NCBI GenBank assembly: GCA_945901195.1
Contig: CAMDKB010000043.1
Span: forward strand, 1 to 15,598
DNA: 15,598 bases
Reading direction: 5' to 3'
Origin: Rhizobium sp. Q54
Lineage (GTDB): Bacteria > Pseudomonadota > Alphaproteobacteria > Rhizobiales > Beijerinckiaceae
In this document: in pieces, positions 7,244 through 13,887 of the stretch
How positions within the stretch are numbered: position 1 is the stretch's first letter
Layout: every line of letters starts with the position of its first letter
Made by a program: the position numbers and the translations under genes
The notes under the pieces: generated by a model
Database searches by the model: none
Seen by the model: only the letters and a program-made list of their open reading frames with translations
What the model was told of the DNA's origin: nothing

Positions 7244-7270
7244 GACGAACGGGCTGACCACATTTCGACG
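7244..7270 (-). promoter_or_regulatory. Candidate ECF42 promoter of the yciI-sigma operon
   Basis: On the minus strand CGTCGA (7265-7270), 17 bases, then CGTC (7244-7247). The -35 differs by one base from TGTCGA upstream of the MAPEG gene, spacing is identical, and the ten bases CCCGTTCGTC at the -10 side are the same in both. From memory, ECF42 targets carry TGTCGA at -35 and a CGA/TC-like -10. The 5' leader to the yciI ATG would be about 60 bases. Confidence 0.6.
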
Positions 7271-7274
7271 CCGA

Positions 7275-7291
7275 TGGAAAAATAATTTCCA
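7275..7291 (-). terminator. Weak hairpin just after the MAPEG gene
   Basis: TGGAAA (7275-7280), loop AATAA, TTTCCA (7286-7291): a perfect 6-bp AT-rich stem starting two bases past the MAPEG stop codon and ending just before the next promoter element. There is no T-run after it on the minus strand, so a terminator role is only suggested by position. Confidence 0.25.
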
Positions 7292-7292
7292 C

Positions 7293-7682
7293 TCAGGCCA
7301 GATGTTTCCAGACTATCAGGCCCACGGCGATGAGAATTGCGAGCATTGTGCCGGATGCGCCAGCCAAGCGAGCGGGGGTTTTGGATTGATTGTGCCAGAT
7401 ACCGAAGGGATGGATCAGGCGTGAGGCGAGCAGCAATGCGCCATCCGCATGAAGCCAGAGTTTCGGCGCACCGCCCGCCTCTGCAATTGCCAGAAGGATC
7501 AGCGCCAAAGGCACGTATTCCATAAAATTGCCGTGGCGGCGGATGCGTTCGGCCATTTGCGGGTTGCCACCATCCAGAAAGGATATACCGCTTTTGGCGC
7601 GGTGGAGTATCACATGAAAGCTCAGGATGATCGCGAGGACGCCAAGAGCGGACGCATAAATGCCGGTAATCTGGAAAGTCAT
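7293..7682 (-). CDS. MAPEG family membrane protein
   Basis: A 129-residue membrane protein of the MAPEG family (membrane-associated proteins in eicosanoid and glutathione metabolism). Four hydrophobic helices are visible, about residues 4-24, 54-69, 78-92 and 109-126. The family signature AERIRRHGNFMEYVPLALILL (44-64) sits at the start of helix 2, with the typical Arg, Asn, Glu and Pro. Bacterial members are small inner-membrane proteins, some with glutathione-dependent peroxidase or transferase activity, most uncharacterised. The start at 7682 is chosen over a start five codons earlier because GGAG lies nine bases before this ATG. It is divergent from fabD. A TGTCGA-N17-CGTC element at 7739-7765 suggests control by the ECF42 sigma factor encoded two genes downstream. 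Family call is strong; the reaction is unknown. Confidence 0.88.
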   Translation of the reverse strand: MTFQITGIYASALGVLAIILSFHVILHRAKSGISFLDGGNPQMAERIRRHGNFMEYVPLALILLAIAEAGGAPKLWLHADGALLLASRLIHPFGIWHNQSKTPARLAGASGTMLAILIAVGLIVWKHLA

Positions 7683-7738
7683 TGTTTCACTCCACATTGG
7701 CCCGAGTTGAGGTGATGTTGAAGCCGGGACTTATGGGA

Positions 7739-7765
7739 GACGAACGGGGCGCGGATCGATCGACA
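7739..7765 (-). promoter_or_regulatory. Candidate ECF42 promoter of the MAPEG gene
   Basis: Minus strand: TGTCGA (7760-7765), 17 bases, CGTC (7739-7742), with CCCGTTCGTC at the -10 side identical to the element before yciI. The start site would be near 7730, leaving a leader of about 48 bases to the ATG at 7682. Two independent copies with identical spacing in 500 bp, both correctly oriented, make chance unlikely. Confidence 0.62.
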
Positions 7766-7775
7766 CCGGGCAATT

Positions 7776-7831
7776 CTTTTTTGGAAAAAGTGTTGGCTCT
7801 TCCCGGCTGCCGGCTCAGTTTTGTAGCCAAC
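7776..7831 (+). promoter_or_regulatory. Inverted repeats in the leader region of fabD
   Basis: Two stems lie ahead of fabD. CTTTTT/AAAAAG (7776-7781, 7785-7790) has a 3-base loop. GTTGGCT (7792-7798) pairs with AGCCAAC (7825-7831) and encloses a small CCGG-CTG-CCGG stem. Together they could form a structured RNA leader or protein sites for control of the fab operon. No good sigma-70 promoter pair was recognised by eye in 7683-7890. Confidence 0.35.
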
Positions 7832-7890
7832 CCTTGACTCTCTCCCCCCTCAATGCGACCCAGCCCCGCTTTCCCAAGGGGCTCACCGAG

Positions 7891-8835
7891 ATGTCGATTG
7901 CATTCATTTTTCCCGGACAGGGTTCGCAAGCGCCAGGCATGGGCAAGGCGCTGGCCGATAATTTTGCCTCCGCCCGCGCTGTGTTCGAAGCGGTAGACGC
8001 CGCCCTCGGACAGAAATTGTCTGCCTTGATGTTCGAGGGGCCGGAAGCCGAACTCACAATGACCGCCAACGCCCAGCCCGCCCTCATGGCGGTCTCGATG
8101 GCGGTCATGCGCGTGCTGGAAGCCGAGGCCGGGCTCGATCTCGTCCGCGACGTCAAATTCGTGGCGGGTCATTCTCTCGGGGAATATTCAGCCCTCGCCG
8201 CCGCTGGCAGTTTCACCCTGGCCGATACCGCACGCCTCTTGCGCCTGCGCGGCGACGCGATGCAGAAGGCCGTTCCGCCGGGGCAGGGTGCCATGGCCGC
8301 TTTGCTTGGGCTTGACTATGAAACAGGAGTCGCTGTTGCAGCCGAAGCTGCGCAGGGGGATGTCTGCCAGATTGCCAATGATAATGGCGGCGGTCAGGTG
8401 GTGGCGTCGGGCGCCAAGGCGGCCGTCGAGCGCGCGGTCGAAATCGCCAAGGTCAAGGGCGCGCGCCGCGCCATGATGTTGCAGGTGTCCGCGCCTTTCC
8501 ATTGTGCGCTGATGAAGCCAGCCGCCGAAGCAATGGCTCTGGCGCTCGCCGCAGTCGATATCAAGGCGCCGAAGGTTCCACTGGTGGGCAATGTGCTGGC
8601 CGCCATGACCTCAGACCCTGCTGAAATCCGCAATAAACTTGTGGAGCAGGTCACCGGCACCGTCCGCTGGCGTGAATGCATGGCTTACATGGCGCATGAA
8701 GGCGTTGAATCATTTTATGAGATAGGGTCGGGTAAGGTCTTGTCCGGACTCGTAAAAAGAATTGTCGACGGCGCAACCGGAACTTCAATCGGGACACCTG
8801 CCGATATAGAAACATTCAAGGCGCGCAGCGCCTGA
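7891..8835 (+). CDS. fabD: Malonyl-CoA:ACP transacylase FabD
   Basis: This 314-residue cytosolic enzyme transfers malonyl from CoA to acyl carrier protein, supplying the two-carbon donor for fatty acid synthesis. Signature residues are in place: FPGQGSQ (7-13) with the oxyanion Gln, the nucleophile Ser95 in GHSLGEYSALAAAG, Arg120 in RLLRLRGDAMQ for binding the malonyl carboxylate, and His204 in SAPFHCALM. Length is normal. The start at 7891 (MSIAFIFPGQ) fits the family; an upstream extension to 7834 adds 19 unrelated residues. AAGGGG lies ten bases before the ATG. The fabG gene follows 12 bp after the stop. The upstream gap to the divergent MAPEG gene holds inverted repeats. Confidence 0.97.
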   Translation: MSIAFIFPGQGSQAPGMGKALADNFASARAVFEAVDAALGQKLSALMFEGPEAELTMTANAQPALMAVSMAVMRVLEAEAGLDLVRDVKFVAGHSLGEYSALAAAGSFTLADTARLLRLRGDAMQKAVPPGQGAMAALLGLDYETGVAVAAEAAQGDVCQIANDNGGGQVVASGAKAAVERAVEIAKVKGARRAMMLQVSAPFHCALMKPAAEAMALALAAVDIKAPKVPLVGNVLAAMTSDPAEIRNKLVEQVTGTVRWRECMAYMAHEGVESFYEIGSGKVLSGLVKRIVDGATGTSIGTPADIETFKARSA

Positions 8836-8847
8836 AGGAGAAAAGCG

Positions 8848-9585
8848 ATGTTTGATCTCACCGGGCTGAACGCGCTCGTAACAGGCGCCACCGGCGGCCT
8901 CGGCGGCGCGATGGCGCACGCGCTGCACGCGCAGGGCGCGACGGTTGCTGTGTCCGGGACGCGCGCGGAAGCGCTCGCAGGGCTTGCGGACGAACTGAAG
9001 GATCGCGTCCATATCTTTCCGTGCAATCTCGCCGACAAGGATTCAGTGGAAGCGCTGGTTCCCGCTGCCGAGGCCGCGATGGGGCAGCTTGATATACTCG
9101 TGAATAACGCTGGCATCACCCGTGATGGCCTGTTCATGCGCATGAAGGATGAAGACTGGGATCAGGTTCTGGCGGTCAATCTGACATCGGCATTCCGCCT
9201 CTCCCGCGCCGCCGTTAAGGGCATGATGAAGCGCCGGTTTGGACGCATCATTTCGATCACCTCCATTGTCGGCGTAACCGGCAATCCCGGTCAGGTGAAT
9301 TATTCCGCTTCCAAGGCAGGCATGATCGGCATGACCAAATCTCTGGCCGGCGAAGTCGCCAGCCGGAACGTCACGGTCAACTGCATCGCTCCAGGCTTCA
9401 TCACGAGCCCGATGACGGACGCCTTGAACGACAAGCAGAAAGAAGCCTCGCTTGCACGGATCCCCGCTGGCCGGTTTGGAGAAGGAACTGATATCGCCGC
9501 AGGGCTGGTCTTCCTGGCGAGCCGGGAGGCTGGCTACGTGACAGGCCAGACACTGCATGTGAACGGCGGAATGGCCATGATCTGA
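8848..9585 (+). CDS. fabG: 3-oxoacyl-ACP reductase FabG
   Basis: A 245-residue short-chain dehydrogenase that reduces 3-oxoacyl-ACP with NADPH in each elongation cycle. It shows the cofactor motif TGATGGLG (12-19), NNAG (86-89), Asn111, catalytic Ser139, and Tyr152-x3-Lys156 in NYSASKAG, followed by APGFITSPMT and the C-terminal VTGQTLHVNGGMAM typical of FabG rather than other SDRs. AAGGAG sits before the ATG, 12 bp after fabD. A terminator-like hairpin follows, which separates it from acpP. Confidence 0.96.
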   Translation: MFDLTGLNALVTGATGGLGGAMAHALHAQGATVAVSGTRAEALAGLADELKDRVHIFPCNLADKDSVEALVPAAEAAMGQLDILVNNAGITRDGLFMRMKDEDWDQVLAVNLTSAFRLSRAAVKGMMKRRFGRIISITSIVGVTGNPGQVNYSASKAGMIGMTKSLAGEVASRNVTVNCIAPGFITSPMTDALNDKQKEASLARIPAGRFGEGTDIAAGLVFLASREAGYVTGQTLHVNGGMAMI

Positions 9586-9591
9586 TATTGC

Positions 9592-9627
9592 GGGGAGCCG
9601 TTTCAGGGGCTGCTAACTCCCCTTTTT
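9592..9627 (+). terminator. Terminator-like hairpin after fabG
   Basis: GGGGAG (9592-9597) can pair with CTCCCC (9617-9622), and alternatively AGGGG (9605-9609) with CCCCT (9619-9623); both end right at TTTTTG (9623-9628). The two mutually exclusive stems could matter for attenuation, but a simple terminator that sets acpP expression apart from fabDG is the plainest reading. Confidence 0.55.
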
Positions 9628-9785
9628 GTCTTGCTTACGGCCTCTCGCAATGCAGAATGAAGTATGCTACGAGCCCCGTCATTCCGGGATCGGCGCGCGT
9701 CGATAGGCTGTGGGATGAGGGTGAAACTATACTCATGGCTGCCCGGGTTGGAAAATAAGATCTGCAATAACAGGGAAATATAGAG

Positions 9786-10025
9786 ATGAGCGACATCGCC
9801 GAGCGCGTAAAGAAAATCGTAGTGGACCATCTCGGCGTTGACGCCGAAAAGGTGACCGAGGCTGCCAATTTCATCGACGATCTCGGTGCTGATTCTCTCG
9901 ACACTGTCGAGCTGGTGATGGCATTCGAGGAAGAATTCAGCGTTGAAATTCCAGACGATGCCGCTGAAAAAATTTCGACCGTGGGCGACGCGGTCAAGTT
10001 CCTCGAATCGGCCAAAACAGCCTGA
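9786..10025 (+). CDS. acpP: Acyl carrier protein AcpP
   Basis: This 79-residue acidic protein carries growing acyl chains on a 4'-phosphopantetheine arm. The attachment Ser37 is in DDLGADSLDTVELVMAFEEEF, the universal ACP motif; length and acidity are typical. The ATG at 9786 is preceded by AGGGAAATATAG. It stands 200 bp from fabG and 297 bp from fabF, with terminator-like hairpins on both sides, so it is probably made from its own strong transcript, as befits an abundant protein. A TATACT hexamer at 9728-9733 could be a -10 box, but no matching -35 is seen. Confidence 0.97.
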   Translation: MSDIAERVKKIVVDHLGVDAEKVTEAANFIDDLGADSLDTVELVMAFEEEFSVEIPDDAAEKISTVGDAVKFLESAKTA

Positions 10026-10117
10026 TTTCGGAATTGTTTGGCTGGCTTGCATGTCCGCGGTTTCAGAGCTGTGGACCTTGCGCCTTTCCCGTTGTCATGT
10101 GACACTTAGGCTTCCGC

Positions 10118-10140
10118 AAGGGCCGGCCCAACCGGCCCTT
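10118..10140 (+). terminator. Strong hairpin after acpP, likely terminator
   Basis: AAGGGCCGG (10118-10126), loop CCCAA, CCGGCCCTT (10132-10140): a perfect 9-bp GC-rich stem, extendable by CGC/GCG flanks with a mismatch. It is followed by GTTGCG rather than a full T-run. Position about 90 bp after the acpP stop fits transcription termination. Confidence 0.6.
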
Positions 10141-10217
10141 GTTGCGTGTCGGTCACACTTGCTGAGGGCATATACCGGACCATTTGCTGTTAAAGGGATG
10201 GCCGTCAGTCTTTCAAC

Positions 10218-10237
10218 TTTTGCCCAGCTGGGCAAAA
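10218..10237. promoter_or_regulatory. Perfect 20-bp palindrome upstream of fabF
   Basis: TTTTGCCCAGCTGGGCAAAA is its own reverse complement over all 20 bases, with no loop. That form suits a dimeric DNA-binding protein better than an RNA hairpin. It lies 86 bp before the fabF start and after the acpP terminator, the expected place for a fabF promoter-operator. A second inverted repeat, GCGCA/TGCGC (10239-10253), follows at once. Confidence 0.45.
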
Positions 10238-10267
10238 TGCGCATCAGTTGCGCTGAATGTTCCGTAC

Positions 10268-10300
10268 CAATTTCTGTGCAATTTCTGTGCAGGTTCTGTG
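10268..10300 (+). repeat. 11-bp tandem repeat, three copies, before fabF
   Basis: CAATTTCTGTG occurs twice head to tail (10268-10278 and 10279-10289), followed by a third copy CAGGTTCTGTG (10290-10300) matching 9 of 11 bases. The period of one helical turn suits side-by-side protein binding; slippage is the alternative. The array ends 13 bases before the fabF ribosome site, so it would lie in the leader or core promoter. Confidence 0.6.
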
Positions 10301-10322
10301 GCTGATTTAATTGGAGGGGCCC

Positions 10323-11585
10323 GTGAGAAGGGTAGTCGTAACCGGCCTTGGAGTTGTTTCGCCGCTCGCCAACGGTGTCGAAGAGACCTGGAAGCGAATG
10401 CTCGCCAGCCAGAGTGGCGTCAGCAGGATCGAACATTTCGAAATCTCCGACATCTCCTGCCAGATTGCGGCCCAGGTGCCGCGCGGTGACGGCTCGAACG
10501 GCACGTTCAATCCCGATCATTACATGGAGCCCAAGGAACAGCGTAAAGTCGACGATTTTATTCTGTTTGGCATAGCGGCAGCCACTCAGGCGCTGGCTGA
10601 TGCGGGCTGGGCGCCGAAATCCTATGAGGATCAGACGTCAACCGGTGTCTTGATAGGTTCGGGCATTGGTGGGGTAGGCGGCATTTATGAGGCCTCAATT
10701 ACCCTTAAGGAAAAAGGTCCGAGGCGGATATCGCCCTTCTTTATTCCAGGCCGACTGATCAATCTGGTGTCGGGCTATGTTTCCATCATGCATGGCCTCA
10801 AGGGGCCTAACCATTCCGTCGTCACCGCCTGTTCGACCGGCTCGCACGCGATCGGCGATGCTGGCCGGCTGATTGGACTTGGGGATGCGGATGTGATGGT
10901 CGCCGGTGGCGCAGAATCAGCCATCAATCGTCTGGGCATGGCGGGCTTTGCCGCCTGCCGTGCGCTATCCACAGGTTTTAATGATCGCCCCACGATGGCG
11001 TCGCGGCCCTATGACAAGGCTCGCGATGGGTTCGTAATGGGTGAGGGCGCTGGCTGCGTGGTGCTTGAAGAATACGAACACGCGAAGGCTCGCGGGGCGA
11101 GGATTTACGCGGAACTGGTTGGTTACGGTCTCTCCGGAGATGCCTATCACATCACGGCGCCCACAGAGGATGGCGACGGCGCTTTTCGCTGCATGACAGC
11201 TGCTTTGAAGCGGGCGGGCCTGACCGCATCAGATATCGATTATATCAACGCCCATGGCACCTCCACGCCACTCGGCGACGAAATCGAACTCGGTGCTGTG
11301 ACGCGACTGGTCGGAAATGCAGCCAGCAAACTGTCCATGTCGTCGACCAAATCCGCCATCGGGCACCTTCTGGGGGCGGCTGGTGCAGTCGAAGCGATTT
11401 TTTCGATCCTGGCGATGCGAGATCAGATTGCTCCACCGACCCTCAATCTGGACAATCCGTCGGTAGAAACAGCGATCGATCTGGTGGCCCACACGCCTCG
11501 CAAGCGCGAAATCAACGCCGTTCTTTCAAATTCCTTTGGCTTTGGCGGCACCAATGCTTCGCTTGTCTTCCAACGGGTTGCATGA
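10323..11585 (+). CDS. fabF: 3-oxoacyl-ACP synthase II FabF
   Basis: This 420-residue elongating ketosynthase condenses malonyl-ACP with acyl-ACP. The catalytic triad is visible: Cys170 in VVTACSTGSHAIGDA, His311 in NAHGTSTPLGD, and His348 with Lys343 in STKSAIGHLLGAAGA; the C-terminal NSFGFGGTNASLVF is also typical. The start is GTG at 10323, giving RRVVVTGLGVVSPLANG, with GGAGGGG (10313-10319) just ahead; a TTG at 10311 overlaps the ribosome site and is rejected. The mltG gene follows 126 bp downstream with no clear terminator, so co-transcription is possible. The leader carries a palindrome and tandem repeats. Confidence 0.97.
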   Translation: MRRVVVTGLGVVSPLANGVEETWKRMLASQSGVSRIEHFEISDISCQIAAQVPRGDGSNGTFNPDHYMEPKEQRKVDDFILFGIAAATQALADAGWAPKSYEDQTSTGVLIGSGIGGVGGIYEASITLKEKGPRRISPFFIPGRLINLVSGYVSIMHGLKGPNHSVVTACSTGSHAIGDAGRLIGLGDADVMVAGGAESAINRLGMAGFAACRALSTGFNDRPTMASRPYDKARDGFVMGEGAGCVVLEEYEHAKARGARIYAELVGYGLSGDAYHITAPTEDGDGAFRCMTAALKRAGLTASDIDYINAHGTSTPLGDEIELGAVTRLVGNAASKLSMSSTKSAIGHLLGAAGAVEAIFSILAMRDQIAPPTLNLDNPSVETAIDLVAHTPRKREINAVLSNSFGFGGTNASLVFQRVA

Positions 11586-11711
11586 GCCCCCTGAATTAAC
11601 CATGATGGATAAGCTGGCGTTCGAACCAATTTCGCCACATTGAGAACTAGGGTAGACGTCGGGTAACTTCCTACGCCGGCATTTGGCGCAAGTTTGGGTT
11701 AAAGTTAAGGT

Positions 11712-13772
11712 ATGGCGGCACCGGAAACCAACCAGTCTCAGGACGGCGCGCAGGCGGGTGGCCAGAAGCCACGCGGGGCAGCGCGTTTCTTCGGCCGGCG
11801 CCCGAATTTGCAGACGCCGACAGAAGCGCTTCATCCGGAAACACCGCCGCCACCACCTTTGACACCCAACAGTCAAAAGCGCCCGATGCTTTCTGCAGCC
11901 AGCGGTATCCTGTCATTTCTTCTGATTGTGGCGATCATTGGCATCGGCATGCTGGCCTACGTATCGAGTCGCCTGACCGAACCGGGTCCCCTCAAATCGG
12001 AAAAGGTGGTGTTCATCGCACCGCGAACAGAGGTTTCCGATATCATCGATCAGCTGGAAAAAGCCGGGGTGGTGGATCAGCCCACCGTGCTCAAGGCGTT
12101 TCTGGTTATTGATCGCAAATGGTCGCGAGTGAAGGCTGGCGAATATCTGTTCAAGGAGCATGCGAGCCTGAATGAGGTGATCGAAACGTTGGTTTCGGGT
12201 CGTGAGGTCCTGCATTCTGTGACAATTCCTGAAGGTTTGACGAGCGAACAGATCGTAGAGCGTTTGCGCCAAAACGATCTTCTGACCGGTGAAATTGTCG
12301 AAATACCTCCCGAAGGCACCCTGTTGCCGGAAACCTATCGTGTCCGGCGCGGGCAAGCGCGCGCCAGCGTCGTCAGGTTGATGCGCGATCAACAGACTCG
12401 TGTTCTGGATCAGATATGGGAACGGCGCTCGCCCGAATTGCCGGTGCGCTCGAAGATGGAATTGCTGACAATGGCGTCCATCGTTGAAAAGGAAACCGGG
12501 CGGTCCGACGAGCGCACGCGTGTCGCGTCGGTTTTCTACAATCGCCTGCGGCGTGGCATAAAGCTGCAATCGGATCCGACCATCGTTTATGGTCTCGTTG
12601 GCGGCAAGGGGACATTGGGCCGCCCGATCCAGAAAGACGAAATCGTTAGAGCGACGCGTTATAATACGTACGTGATTCCGGCTTTGCCGCCCGGGCCAAT
12701 CGCCAATCCGGGGCGGGCCTCACTTGAGGCGGCGGCCAACCCGTCGCGCACCAACGATCTGTTCTTTGTCGCCAACGGGACAGGCGGACACACGTTCGCA
12801 GAATCGCTGGATCAGCATAATCGCAATGTCGTTCGTTGGCGTGAAATCGAACGGGACCGAGCCGCCCAGCGGGCTTCCCAGCCTGCCGCCGGCGGAACGG
12901 CAGCGCCGGACCTCAATCAGGCCAATGATCGCGTCGCTCCCGGTGCTGAACCTGACGCCAACGCAGCAAGTCCCAATCGCGGTCGCCGGAGCGATTTGCC
13001 AGGCGGTGAAGTGTTTGGTGAAGTTCCTGCCGTGATAACGGGCAAGACGGTTGCGGTTGCCGATTTAGGGCGCGCGCTGAAAGCTGCACCAACCATGCCT
13101 GCACCAGCACCTCAGCACGCTGCCGCCGCTGCGCCTGCGGCTTTGCCTTCAGCGCCCGCGCCGGTCGCCGCTCCTGCACCTGGAATTACGAATATGGGCC
13201 TGCTGGCCTATGCGTCGGACCGGCCGACTCCGACACTGGCTGCGGTTGTGCCTAGCCTTCCGCCAGGCCTTTCAAAAAAGCCGGTCGTAGTAGGCGCTTC
13301 GCCCGCATCGCCGGACGCCAAACCCTCGACTGCACCGGCATCGCCTGCGGCAGAAGCTCCAGATGCAGCTACGCGCTTCAAGCTCGGCAAGGGTCTTAAG
13401 GAACTGGGCATCCAGATTGCCGGCGTCGATCCAGCACCGTCCCTCCTTGATGGCCCTGCTGATGAAAGCGGACCGGTTGGTCAAGCAAATCTGGAAACCT
13501 ACCCTGTTGAAGCGTCTCGCAAGAGTGACATGAATGCCCGTTCGGCCATGTATGGCCGCGGCGTTGTTCCGACCGGTCCGGTTGAGACGTTGACCTTGCA
13601 AGATAATGAAGCGGCGGCTGCGGCAGTTGCGGCGCGCCCGCAGGTTCGACGAATCCTCGACGCATCCGAAGGCACGAGCCTCGATCCGCTCAAGAGCAAG
13701 GGCTGGGATCTCAACGCGGCTCATAATGTTCCCGCGCCCGTTCCTGTGTCCGCCGTTGCGCGCAAGCGCTGA
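11712..13772 (+). CDS. mltG: Endolytic peptidoglycan transglycosylase MltG with long C-terminal tail
   Basis: A 686-residue inner-membrane lytic transglycosylase that cuts nascent glycan strands and limits their length. A Pro-rich cytoplasmic part (1-60) is followed by one membrane helix (about 64-86) and the periplasmic YceG/MltG domain (about 95-385). Catalytic Glu259 is in ASIVEKETGRSDER, with SVFYNRLRRGIKLQSDPTIVYG (273-294) and YNTYVIPALPPGPIANPG (317-334). From about residue 386 a 300-residue tail rich in Ala and Pro extends the protein to about twice E. coli length. It ends in a less random segment, RRILDASEGTSLDPL and GWDLNAAHNVP, which I recall as shared with other Hyphomicrobiales. 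The ribosome site before ATG 11712 is a close AAGG and weak; translation from a later ATG would still keep the membrane helix. Confidence 0.93.
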   Translation: MAAPETNQSQDGAQAGGQKPRGAARFFGRRPNLQTPTEALHPETPPPPPLTPNSQKRPMLSAASGILSFLLIVAIIGIGMLAYVSSRLTEPGPLKSEKVVFIAPRTEVSDIIDQLEKAGVVDQPTVLKAFLVIDRKWSRVKAGEYLFKEHASLNEVIETLVSGREVLHSVTIPEGLTSEQIVERLRQNDLLTGEIVEIPPEGTLLPETYRVRRGQARASVVRLMRDQQTRVLDQIWERRSPELPVRSKMELLTMASIVEKETGRSDERTRVASVFYNRLRRGIKLQSDPTIVYGLVGGKGTLGRPIQKDEIVRATRYNTYVIPALPPGPIANPGRASLEAAANPSRTNDLFFVANGTGGHTFAESLDQHNRNVVRWREIERDRAAQRASQPAAGGTAAPDLNQANDRVAPGAEPDANAASPNRGRRSDLPGGEVFGEVPAVITGKTVAVADLGRALKAAPTMPAPAPQHAAAAAPAALPSAPAPVAAPAPGITNMGLLAYASDRPTPTLAAVVPSLPPGLSKKPVVVGASPASPDAKPSTAPASPAAEAPDAATRFKLGKGLKELGIQIAGVDPAPSLLDGPADESGPVGQANLETYPVEASRKSDMNARSAMYGRGVVPTGPVETLTLQDNEAAAAAVAARPQVRRILDASEGTSLDPLKSKGWDLNAAHNVPAPVPVSAVARKR

Positions 13773-13815
13773 CATTCCTCTCAAAGCTCTCACATGGTTT
13801 ATTGAGCCCCGGACT

Positions 13816-13835
13816 GCATCACCCTAAGGTGATGC
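13816..13835. repeat. Perfect hairpin between mltG and yicC
   Basis: GCATCACC (13816-13823), loop CTAA, GGTGATGC (13828-13835). The 8-bp stem is perfect but is followed by CGAAACACG without a T-run, so it is unlikely to be a standard terminator. A protein-binding dyad or an RNA stability/processing element is possible. Confidence 0.5.
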
Positions 13836-13887
13836 CGAAACACGTCGCATGATTCCCGTGGAGGGTATGCGGCCTGTGGGAGGGGAC

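Noticed and set aside
7892..7897. TGTCGA at the start of fabD as a third ECF42 promoter
   Set aside because: No CGTC at 17 bases (GGAC instead), and it lies inside the coding sequence.
9728..9733. TATACT as the -10 box of acpP
   Set aside because: No acceptable -35 is found 16-18 bases upstream, so it is mentioned only as a possibility.
10196..10305. Short plus-strand reading frame ending CAEC...CRFCG, resembling a zinc-finger pair
   Set aside because: It overlaps the palindrome and tandem repeats upstream of fabF, has no ribosome site, and the second Cys pair arises from the repeat sequence itself.
13272..13793. Long minus-strand open frame opposite the mltG tail
   Set aside because: The Ala/Pro-rich GC-rich tail creates open antisense frames; the protein is Arg-rich without domains and has no ribosome site.
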